64,000 nucleotides of DNA from the NCBI GenBank assembly GCA_902562205.1, contig CACESO010000001.1, positions 1 through 64,000 on the forward strand. Reading direction: 5' to 3'. Under the pieces are notes generated by a model. The model was not told where the DNA came from. It did no database searches and was given only the letters and a program-made list of their open reading frames with translations. How positions within the stretch are numbered: the stretch's first letter is position 1; every line of letters begins with the position of its first letter. The translations under genes were made by a program, and so were the position numbers. Origin of the DNA: an uncultured Pelagibacteraceae bacterium (GTDB lineage Bacteria; Pseudomonadota; Alphaproteobacteria; Pelagibacterales; Pelagibacteraceae). Of this stretch, positions 1 through 6,682 are shown one piece after another.

Positions 1-405
1 ATTAATCAGAAAAAAGTCGAGGAAATCTGTAAAACAATTTTAGATTATGATATTAAAGCCGTAATTGTTTCCAACACCACAGATGGTAATCGCGACAGTT
101 TGAAAAATCACAAGAAATTTCAAAAAGGAGGACTTTCAGGAAAACCTTTGAATGAAATATCTAATAAATTAATAAACAATTTTTATAAAATATTAAATAA
201 TAAGATAGATATAATTGGTGTAGGAGGAGTAGACTCCGGTGAGACAGCTTATCAAAAGTTTATACACGGGGCAAAATTTGTCCAGCTATATACAGGTATG
301 GTTTTTCAAGGCCCAAAAATTGTAAACAAGATTTCACATGAGTTAAATAATATTCTTGAAACCAATAATGTAAAAAGATTAAGTGATATTATTGGAAAAA
401 TTTAA
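1..405 (+). CDS. pyrD: Dihydroorotate dehydrogenase (quinone), class 2, C-terminal part
   Basis: The open frame runs in from the left edge, so the 5' end is missing; the ORF track's start at a TTG (base 100) is internal. Upstream of it the same frame reads VSNTTDGNR, followed by GGLSGKPL and then IIGVGGV, and near the end FVQLYTGMVFQGP. These are the FMN/phosphate-binding and C-terminal motifs of class 2 PyrD, the membrane-associated enzyme that oxidises dihydroorotate to orotate in pyrimidine synthesis using quinone. About 134 codons are present, roughly the last third of the usual protein. Confidence in the family is high. Confidence 0.93.
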   Translation: MNQKKVEEICKTILDYDIKAVIVSNTTDGNRDSLKNHKKFQKGGLSGKPLNEISNKLINNFYKILNNKIDIIGVGGVDSGETAYQKFIHGAKFVQLYTGMVFQGPKIVNKISHELNNILETNNVKRLSDIIGKI

Positions 406-414
406 AATATCGAC

Positions 415-443
415 TTGACTGACAATTAAACTACATTTATACC
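415..443 (+). promoter_or_regulatory. Sigma-70-type promoter for rpmB
   Basis: TTGACT (415-420) and TATACC (438-443) are separated by 17 bp. They lie in the short gap after pyrD, with the rpmB ATG 12 bp after the -10 box. The leader would be very short. This is a consensus match seen by eye; no start site is known. Confidence 0.5.
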
Positions 444-455
444 ATTTTAATTATC

Positions 456-737
456 ATGACAAAAAAATGTGAACTTACCGGTAAAAGACCTTTAAAGGGT
501 CATAAAGTAAGCCATGCAAATAATAAAGTTAAGAGAAGATTTTTGCCCGGTATAAAAAAAGTAAATTTCAAAAGTGATATTTTAAATAAAAGTTTAAGAT
601 TAAACGTCTCAAATTCAGCTATGCGATCTATTGATAAAAAAGGTAGTTTTGATCAATTTATGAGGGAAGTTAAGTCAAAATATCTATCAGATAGACTTAA
701 AAAAGTTAAAAAAATTATTCTGCAAAAATCCGCATAA
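456..737 (+). CDS. rpmB: 50S ribosomal protein L28
   Basis: A 93-aa basic protein starting MTKKCELTGKRP, the L28 signature, with the HKVSHANNKVKRRF segment that follows in bacterial L28. The length is normal for alphaproteobacterial L28 (about 90-100 aa). It binds 23S rRNA in the large subunit. The TAA stop shares its last A with the ATG of the next gene (TAATG), so the two are probably translationally coupled. Confidence 0.97.
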   Translation: MTKKCELTGKRPLKGHKVSHANNKVKRRFLPGIKKVNFKSDILNKSLRLNVSNSAMRSIDKKGSFDQFMREVKSKYLSDRLKKVKKIILQKSA

Positions 738-1291
738 TGAGTAAAGTTTTTCTAACCCTCTCTTTTTTAATGGGTTTGGTAGTTCTAGCATCAAACTACT
801 TGGTTCAATTTCCAATAAAATATTACGGTTTGGATCAATTGCTAACTTATGGCGCTTTTAGTTACCCTATAGCCTTTTTAATTACAGATTTAGCAAACAG
901 ATCATATGGAAAAAATGCAGCAAGAAAAATTGTATATTTTGGATTTGTAATTGGTATCAGTTTCACGTTATTTTTCTCAACTAATTTTGATGATTTAATA
1001 TCAGTTAGAATTGCAATTGGATCAGGATCAGCCTTTTTAGTTGCTCAACTTTTGGATGTTCAAGTGTTTGATAAGTTAAGAAAAAAAAGATGGTTTATTG
1101 CTCCATTAACTTCATCTCTTATCGGATCCACAATTGATACCTTCTTATTCTTTTCAATTTCTTTTTATGCAACTGGTGTTCCTTGGGTTACTTTATCTTT
1201 AGGTGATCTAGCAGTTAAAATATTTGTTGCATTAGCAATGCTAATACCTTTTAGGTTATTATTAGGCACTTTGAAGCCAGTTCAAAGTTAA
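737..1291 (+). CDS. yhhQ: Queuosine-precursor transporter, VUT family (YhhQ-like)
   Basis: A 184-aa, strongly hydrophobic protein with about six predicted membrane segments. It carries VUT/YhhQ-family features: TYGAFSYPIAFLITDLANRSYGK near residue 40-60 and AQLLDVQVFDKLRKK near residue 105. Family members such as E. coli YhhQ import queuosine precursors (preQ0/preQ1) for tRNA modification; that substrate is assigned by family only. The start overlaps the rpmB stop by one base. Its 3' end overlaps the convergent agmatinase gene by 4 bp. Confidence 0.85.
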   Translation: MSKVFLTLSFLMGLVVLASNYLVQFPIKYYGLDQLLTYGAFSYPIAFLITDLANRSYGKNAARKIVYFGFVIGISFTLFFSTNFDDLISVRIAIGSGSAFLVAQLLDVQVFDKLRKKRWFIAPLTSSLIGSTIDTFLFFSISFYATGVPWVTLSLGDLAVKIFVALAMLIPFRLLLGTLKPVQS

Positions 1292-2163
1292 TACAAAAAT
1301 TTATAAGATAAAATTTTATAGACCAATTTAGCTGCAAGAAAATTATATGAATTAAAACCTTTAATAGGTGAAAGTTCATTTAAGTCTGCACCAACAATAT
1401 TTGAATTTTTCGCAGCGATTTTTAGAATATTCAAAGTTTCATCCCAAAACAACCCACCAGGCTCAGGTGTACCAGTTGCCGGCATAATACCTGAGTCTAA
1501 TCCATCAACATCAAAAGTAATATAAACATTTTTATTTTTTATCAATCTTTTAAATTCATTTAAGTTCCATTTATTTTTGTCTTTAGCCCAAAATATTTTT
1601 ATTCTTTTTGAATTTTTCCTTAAAAATGGAATTTCTTCTTTAGATATGTTTCTTATACCAAACGAAATAACAGAAACATTTGGATAATCTAAACATCTTC
1701 GAATTGCAGAGGCGTGTGAAAATTTTTCTCCATTGTAACTATCTCTTAAATCTGCATGAGCGTCAAAATGTAAAAGATAAATATTCTTAAATTTTTTAGT
1801 GAAAGGTGCAATGCATCCTGGAGTAATCGAATGCTCTCCTCCCAAAGTCATGGGAAAAAGTTTTTTTTCCAAAATCCCTCGATTAATTTTTGACATCACG
1901 CTAAGTGCTTTTTTAACGTTTTTTTCTATTTTAAAAGGTTTTAAAGTTTTAATTCCAATTTTTTTGAAAGGTTCACAATTTAGCTCTTCATCATAGAGCT
2001 CAACTTGATGAGAGGCTTTAATAATTTCTTTTGGCCCATTTCTGGTACCTCCACCATAGCTCACAGTTTTTTCTAGACCAAATGGAATAACGACTACTTT
2101 TTCTTTAAAACTAAATTTATTATCGATACCTAAGAAACCATTTTTATTTGAAAGATATTTCAC
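1288..2163 (-). CDS. speB: Agmatinase / arginase-family ureohydrolase
   Basis: A 291-aa protein with all ureohydrolase manganese ligand motifs: GGEHS (108-112), DAHADLRD (134-141) and DVDGLDSG (218-225). The PATGTPEPGG segment follows, as in agmatinases. The family hydrolyses a guanidino group to an amine plus urea; agmatine is the best guess because of the polyamine neighbours. It is the last gene of a leftward three-gene unit, 17 bp after the deoxyhypusine-synthase-like gene. Other guanidino substrates, such as a guanidino polyamine, are possible. Confidence 0.88.
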   Translation of the reverse strand: MKYLSNKNGFLGIDNKFSFKEKVVVIPFGLEKTVSYGGGTRNGPKEIIKASHQVELYDEELNCEPFKKIGIKTLKPFKIEKNVKKALSVMSKINRGILEKKLFPMTLGGEHSITPGCIAPFTKKFKNIYLLHFDAHADLRDSYNGEKFSHASAIRRCLDYPNVSVISFGIRNISKEEIPFLRKNSKRIKIFWAKDKNKWNLNEFKRLIKNKNVYITFDVDGLDSGIMPATGTPEPGGLFWDETLNILKIAAKNSNIVGADLNELSPIKGFNSYNFLAAKLVYKILSYKFLY

Positions 2164-2180
2164 TTTAGGATCCTATTTTA

Positions 2181-3224
2181 TCAAGAGAATATTTTAGAAA
2201 AATTTTTTCTCTCTCTCTTTTTCCACTCACCTTTATGATAAGCATCACTAGCAATTAAAGGCAGTACACTAGTTGCTTCAGCAAAAACCATCTGTTCTTT
2301 TGTTATATCTACTTTTCCCCAAGAACTAGCCTCTTTAAGAGTAGAACTACTACATGCCCCGTCTCTTGAGTCTGCGACAGTTATTTGAATTGCATATTTA
2401 TGCATATCCACTTCTTTACCTAATAATTCAGCACAAATAACTGTGTCTTGAATAAAATTTTTTGGAACACCTCCACCTATCATAAATAGACCGGAATTTT
2501 TTGATTTAATTTTAATTTCTGTTAATTCCCTAAATTCTCTAACTGAGTCTATGGTTATATGTTTTTTTGGATTTTTTTCTTGATGCATAACTAATCCAAA
2601 TCCAGCACTAGAGTCAGTAAAAGCAGGGCAAAAAATAGGAACATTATTATCAAAAGCAGTTTCTATTAAGGAACCTTTTTTTTTTGAATTATCTTTTAAA
2701 TATTTTCCCATCTCATATATAAATTCTCTAGAAGTGTATGTCTTTGGGGGTAATTTGTCAGCTATTTCGCATATAATTTTATCGCACATTTGTAATTCAT
2801 CTTCATCAATATAAGTGTCGTAAATCCTATCAATATAATTTTTTCTAAGTTCACTATCATCTTGAAATTGTGAACCTTGATAATGTTTAAAACCCAAACC
2901 CTCAAAAAAATCCATATCAACAATTGAAGCACCAGTAGCAACGATAGCATCCACCATGTTATATTTGACCATATCTTTATAAATATTCATGCATCCTGCC
3001 GCAGATGTTGATCCTGCAAGTGTTAAAAAAATTGTGCAGTTTTTATCCTTTAACATTTCATTAAAAATACTTGCGGCGTTTCCTGTTTCTCTCGAGACAA
3101 AAGACATCTTTTGCATCGATGATATGATATCTCGAGAGTCAAAAGAAGTTATGTCAATGTGTTCTACAGGTTTATTGAGAAAATTTTTTTTTGTATTGTG
3201 GCCTAAATTTTTCTTTTCTGACAT
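2181..3224 (-). CDS. Deoxyhypusine synthase-family protein (polyamine aminobutyl transferase)
   Basis: A 347-aa NAD-dependent enzyme of the deoxyhypusine synthase fold. ASSWGKV places Lys304 where human DHS has its catalytic Lys329 (VSWGKI). The GGGVPKN segment near 251-257 and FLTLAGSTSAAG near 66-77 also match the family. Bacteria do not hypusinate EF-P, so bacterial homologues move the aminobutyl group of a polyamine to a small amine or guanidine (homospermidine-type or bis-guanidino products) instead. Its start abuts the stop of the upstream decarboxylase gene, so the two are made together. The product here is inferred, not shown. Confidence 0.85.
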   Translation of the reverse strand: MSEKKNLGHNTKKNFLNKPVEHIDITSFDSRDIISSMQKMSFVSRETGNAASIFNEMLKDKNCTIFLTLAGSTSAAGCMNIYKDMVKYNMVDAIVATGASIVDMDFFEGLGFKHYQGSQFQDDSELRKNYIDRIYDTYIDEDELQMCDKIICEIADKLPPKTYTSREFIYEMGKYLKDNSKKKGSLIETAFDNNVPIFCPAFTDSSAGFGLVMHQEKNPKKHITIDSVREFRELTEIKIKSKNSGLFMIGGGVPKNFIQDTVICAELLGKEVDMHKYAIQITVADSRDGACSSSTLKEASSWGKVDITKEQMVFAEATSVLPLIASDAYHKGEWKKRERKNFSKIFS

Positions 3225-4403
3225 TTATGCGACTAGAGATCCTTTATTTTTATCTCTATCGTACATAGTCATTATTGGTTCATCTTCAACTTCATAAATC
3301 TCGTTAGAATAAAAGCCGTTAAATTGAGTTCTAAAAGTTAATCCATACGCTCCTAGTTGACCAAGTTCTATATAATCATTCTCTTTTACATTGTTAGGTA
3401 AAATAAAGGGTCCTTTCATATAATCAAGGCTATCACAAGTTGGCCCATAAAAATCAAAAGCAGTCATTTTTTTTGAAATCATTCTTCCATTTGTAATAAT
3501 CCTTGAGGGGTAAACTATATTTGGAACTCCACCATCAAATAAAGTTCCATAAGTTCCATCATTTATGTAAAGCTTTTGTTTTTTTCTTAAATTCACTTTT
3601 ACTATCGTTGATCCTGACTCTGCAACCAACGCTCTTCCTGGCTCACAAATTATTTCAGGCATTTTATTTAACTTCAATTTTTGAAGAGCTGTTTTAATCT
3701 CATTAAAGTAACTATCCAAAGATTGCGGAATTAGATCTGGATATATAGTTGGAAATCCTCCTCCAATATTTATTACATCTGGAATAATTTTTGTTTTTTT
3801 AATTATATTTCCAATTTCAGAAATACCCTTAGCATATGAAATAGGATGCATACACTGCGAACCAACGTGAAAACTTAAACCAATTTTTTTTGCATATTGT
3901 TTAGTTAATCTTAATAACCCGATTGCTTCAGAGCTTAATGCACCAAATTTTTTTGATAAATCAATCTCGGCGTGTTCATTGGAAACAGCCACTCTTACAT
4001 ACAACTCAAGATCCTTAGCTTGTTCTGTAGATTCAATAATTTTGATTAATTCCTCTTTTGTATCTAATGAAAAACTTTTAACATTATATTTAAAATACGC
4101 ATCCCTTATACTTTCTCTACTTTTTACAGTATGCATATAAGAACATTCTAAATCTTTGTTGATCTTTTTAATCATCTCTATCTCATTTATTGAAGCCACA
4201 TCAAAATTCTTAATTCCAGATTCTATTAGAGTTTTGACTACAAAAGGATGTGGATTAGTTTTAACGGCATATAGGATTTTGCCCGGGAAATTTTGTAAAA
4301 AAACTTTGGTAGCTTTTTTTATCGAGTTCTTTCTGATGCAGTAAACTGGATCAGAAGGTTTGATTACATTAATAAGTTCATCAACCGTTTTAAATTTTTT
4401 CAT
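3225..4403 (-). CDS. Ornithine/lysine decarboxylase-like PLP enzyme (fold type III)
   Basis: A 392-aa alanine-racemase-fold decarboxylase. YAVKTNPHP carries the PLP lysine (Lys48), HVGSQC and GGGFP follow, EPGRALVAESG binds the PLP phosphate, and YGPTCDSLD has the catalytic cysteine across the dimer interface. This pattern fits alphaproteobacterial ornithine/lysine decarboxylases rather than diaminopimelate decarboxylase. It would supply putrescine (or cadaverine) to the next two genes. A GGAG ribosome site lies about 9 bases before the ATG. It is the first gene of the leftward polyamine unit and faces regA across a 174-bp gap. Confidence 0.85.
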   Translation of the reverse strand: MKKFKTVDELINVIKPSDPVYCIRKNSIKKATKVFLQNFPGKILYAVKTNPHPFVVKTLIESGIKNFDVASINEIEMIKKINKDLECSYMHTVKSRESIRDAYFKYNVKSFSLDTKEELIKIIESTEQAKDLELYVRVAVSNEHAEIDLSKKFGALSSEAIGLLRLTKQYAKKIGLSFHVGSQCMHPISYAKGISEIGNIIKKTKIIPDVINIGGGFPTIYPDLIPQSLDSYFNEIKTALQKLKLNKMPEIICEPGRALVAESGSTIVKVNLRKKQKLYINDGTYGTLFDGGVPNIVYPSRIITNGRMISKKMTAFDFYGPTCDSLDYMKGPFILPNNVKENDYIELGQLGAYGLTFRTQFNGFYSNEIYEVEDEPIMTMYDRDKNKGSLVA

Positions 4404-4442
4404 TTTTTTAGCTCCGTAAAAAAAAATTTAACAAAAAAAATC

Positions 4443-4459
4443 TGCATAACAGCTATGCA
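4443..4459. repeat. Inverted repeat TGCATA-N5-TATGCA in the divergent spacer
   Basis: A perfect 6-bp inverted repeat with a 5-bp spacer lies 40 bp before the decarboxylase ATG, between the divergent polyamine operon and regA. Its position would suit an operator for the leftward operon. No regulator is identified, so this is only a candidate site. Confidence 0.35.
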
Positions 4460-4577
4460 AATTTCATTAAATTGAGCATTTAAGGGTTTTTTTACCTAGT
4501 GTAAAGAAAATAATTGATAAAAGTTGATGTCCACCAAGCCTCTTGAAATTTTTAAAATAAGCTCCATATAGATCTTA

Positions 4578-5138
4578 ATGAACGTCCAAAACGTAAAAAA
4601 TATAAGCCAATTTGAGGATAAATCTCTTCTAATTGTGGATGACGATAATCCTTTCAGAGAGCGCTTAGCTAGAGCTATGGAAAAGAAGGGATTTAAAGTT
4701 TCACAAGCTGAAGGTGTAAAAAAAGGAATTGAATCTGTCAAAACAAATAAACCCGCATTCGCTGTAGTGGACTTAAGGCTTGGTGACGGTAACGGATTGG
4801 AAGTCGTAAAAGAAATTCAAAATTCTAATACAGATAGTAGAATTGTGATGTTAACAGGTTATGGAAATATTCCTACTGCTGTTGCAGCGATCAAACAAGG
4901 TGCAATTGACTATCTTGCTAAACCAGCTGATGCTGATGACGTTGAAAAAGCACTTTTAGCGGATCCAAAAAGAAAAGCTGAACCACCCGATAACCCTATG
5001 TCTGCAGATAGAGTTAAATGGGAACATATACATAGAGTTTTTGAATTATGTAACAGAAATGTTTCTGAAACAGCTAGAAGATTGAAAATGCATCGAAGAA
5101 CGTTACAGAGAATTTTATCAAAAAGATCGCCTAGATAA
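4578..5138 (+). CDS. regA: Redox response regulator RegA/ActR/PrrA
   Basis: A 186-aa two-domain regulator. The receiver has the acidic triad DDD (21-23), phospho-acceptor Asp65 in VVDLRLGDGNG and the conserved Lys in YLAKPAD. The C-terminal Fis-type helix-turn-helix reads NVSETARRLKMHRRTLQRIL, close to identical to the RegA/ActR/PrrA family. These regulators control respiration, redox balance and electron-transport genes under the kinase RegB. No regB is present in this window. The gene's tail overlaps convergent bioY by 8 bp. Confidence 0.92.
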   Translation: MNVQNVKNISQFEDKSLLIVDDDNPFRERLARAMEKKGFKVSQAEGVKKGIESVKTNKPAFAVVDLRLGDGNGLEVVKEIQNSNTDSRIVMLTGYGNIPTAVAAIKQGAIDYLAKPADADDVEKALLADPKRKAEPPDNPMSADRVKWEHIHRVFELCNRNVSETARRLKMHRRTLQRILSKRSPR

Positions 5139-5682
5139 ACTTTTTAATAAAATCAATTCTTGAAGATATTATAACTAAAAGAAATATTTTAAACAATTCT
5201 GCTAGTAAGAAAGGTTTTGCTCCTAATTCAAAAATTGGTTTTTCCCAACCAATTAAAATTCCTAACCAAATAAGTCCTAATACATAAATTGGCAAAACTG
5301 AGAAAAAAATCTTAATAAAATTTGAAAGATAGTTTTTATTAAAATTAAATTTTCCAGCCACATAAACCGCTATTAAAAACCCCAAAAGGTATCCCATCGT
5401 TGGACCTGTAAAATAAATCATTCCAACACCTTTTTCTGGAGAATTAGAAAAAACTGGTATTCCAACAATGCCTTCAATTAAATAAAGCGTAACTGTAGCC
5501 AAACCCAATTTATAACCGAAACACATTCCTAAAAATATTACGACGAATGTCTGCATTGTCATTGGAACTGGGTAAAACGGTATCTTTAATTTTGCTGAAA
5601 TCGTCAACAAAATTGTTCCTAAAAAAACAATAATAGTGTTTTTAATTACTTTATTATTTTGAATTATCTTAACGGTTTCCAT
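5131..5682 (-). CDS. bioY: Biotin transporter BioY (S component)
   Basis: A 183-aa membrane protein with about six hydrophobic segments. It shows BioY hallmarks: KIPFYPVPMTMQTFVV near residue 33, then YFTGPTMGYLLGFL near residue 90. BioY binds biotin, alone or with an energy-coupling ATPase. The gene follows an ABC ATPase gene on the same strand after 32 bp, but that ATPase is of a different class (see its entry). Biotin uptake fits the vitamin dependence known for SAR11. Confidence 0.93.
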   Translation of the reverse strand: METVKIIQNNKVIKNTIIVFLGTILLTISAKLKIPFYPVPMTMQTFVVIFLGMCFGYKLGLATVTLYLIEGIVGIPVFSNSPEKGVGMIYFTGPTMGYLLGFLIAVYVAGKFNFNKNYLSNFIKIFFSVLPIYVLGLIWLGILIGWEKPIFELGAKPFLLAELFKIFLLVIISSRIDFIKKFI

Positions 5683-5714
5683 TTTCTGATAATATATTAA
5701 TTTTAGTTTTTAAT

Positions 5715-6632
5715 CTAGTTATTTGTTAAATTCACAAAAACGTCCTCTAAATCTGGGTCTTCAGATTTGATATCTTTAATCACTATTTCTTGATTTTCTA
5801 ATAACTTAATTATTTTTTGTATATTAAATTCCTGTTTATTATATTCTATCTTAAATTCGGAATCTGTGTTGGTTAAAATATTAAAGTCTTTATTGTTCAT
5901 ATCATTCAAAACTATTCTTTTATTAATTTCAAATTTAAGAGTTTTTGTTTGAATCTTATTTAACATATTTTCGGTTGTGTCTAATGCTATAAGATTACCT
6001 TTATGAATTATGCCGACTCTGTCGCACAATTCTTCAGCCTCTTGGAGATAGTGTGTAGTTAGAATAATTGTTACTCCAAGTTTTCTAAGGGATCTAATAT
6101 TTTCCCACAAATTTTTTCTTAGATCAACATCAACACCTGCAGTTGGCTCGTCTAGTATAATTATAGGTGGTTTATGAACTAAAGCTTTTGCTATCAATAG
6201 TCTTCTTTTCATACCCCCCGATAAATTTCTTGTATAACTATTTGATTTATCTTTTAAAGCGACTAGATCAAGCACGGTATCTGTTATCCTATCTTTTTTT
6301 TTAACACCAAACAAACCAGCTTGGAGATCCAATAGTTTTTTTGGAGTAAAGAAAGGATCAACGTTAATTTCTTGAGGAACAATTCCTAGCGAAACTCTAA
6401 CTTGGCGTGGATTTTTATCTAAATTAAACCCCCAAACAACTACTTCACCTGAAGTTTTATCTGTAACACCTGCAAGAATATTTATAAAAGTACTTTTTCC
6501 AGCTCCATTTGGACCAAGAAGTCCCAAAATTTCTCCCTCTTTCACCTCCAAGTTTAAATCTTTAAGTGCATGGATATTCTTTCGATAAATTTTATTTAAT
6601 TTTTTAACAGAAAGTACGTTTTTTTTACTCAT
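5715..6632 (-). CDS. ABC transporter ATP-binding protein, ABC-2/CcmA type
   Basis: A 305-aa ATPase with Walker A GPNGAGKST (40-48), signature LSGGMKRRL, Walker B IIILDEPTAGVD and the switch histidine in TTHYLQEAEELCDRV. The roughly 80-residue C-terminal extension ends in DPDLEDVFVNLT, as in ABC-2/DrrA/CcmA exporters that move drugs, polysaccharide or lipids. The usual next gene, an ABC-2 permease, is absent; bioY follows instead. The substrate is unknown. A link with BioY cannot be excluded but the domain layout argues against a biotin ECF ATPase. Confidence 0.88.
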   Translation of the reverse strand: MSKKNVLSVKKLNKIYRKNIHALKDLNLEVKEGEILGLLGPNGAGKSTFINILAGVTDKTSGEVVVWGFNLDKNPRQVRVSLGIVPQEINVDPFFTPKKLLDLQAGLFGVKKKDRITDTVLDLVALKDKSNSYTRNLSGGMKRRLLIAKALVHKPPIIILDEPTAGVDVDLRKNLWENIRSLRKLGVTIILTTHYLQEAEELCDRVGIIHKGNLIALDTTENMLNKIQTKTLKFEINKRIVLNDMNNKDFNILTNTDSEFKIEYNKQEFNIQKIIKLLENQEIVIKDIKSEDPDLEDVFVNLTNN

Positions 6633-6682
6633 TTAGATTTATAGGCTTATAACATTAAGGTAAATTAATAGTAATTTAATAA

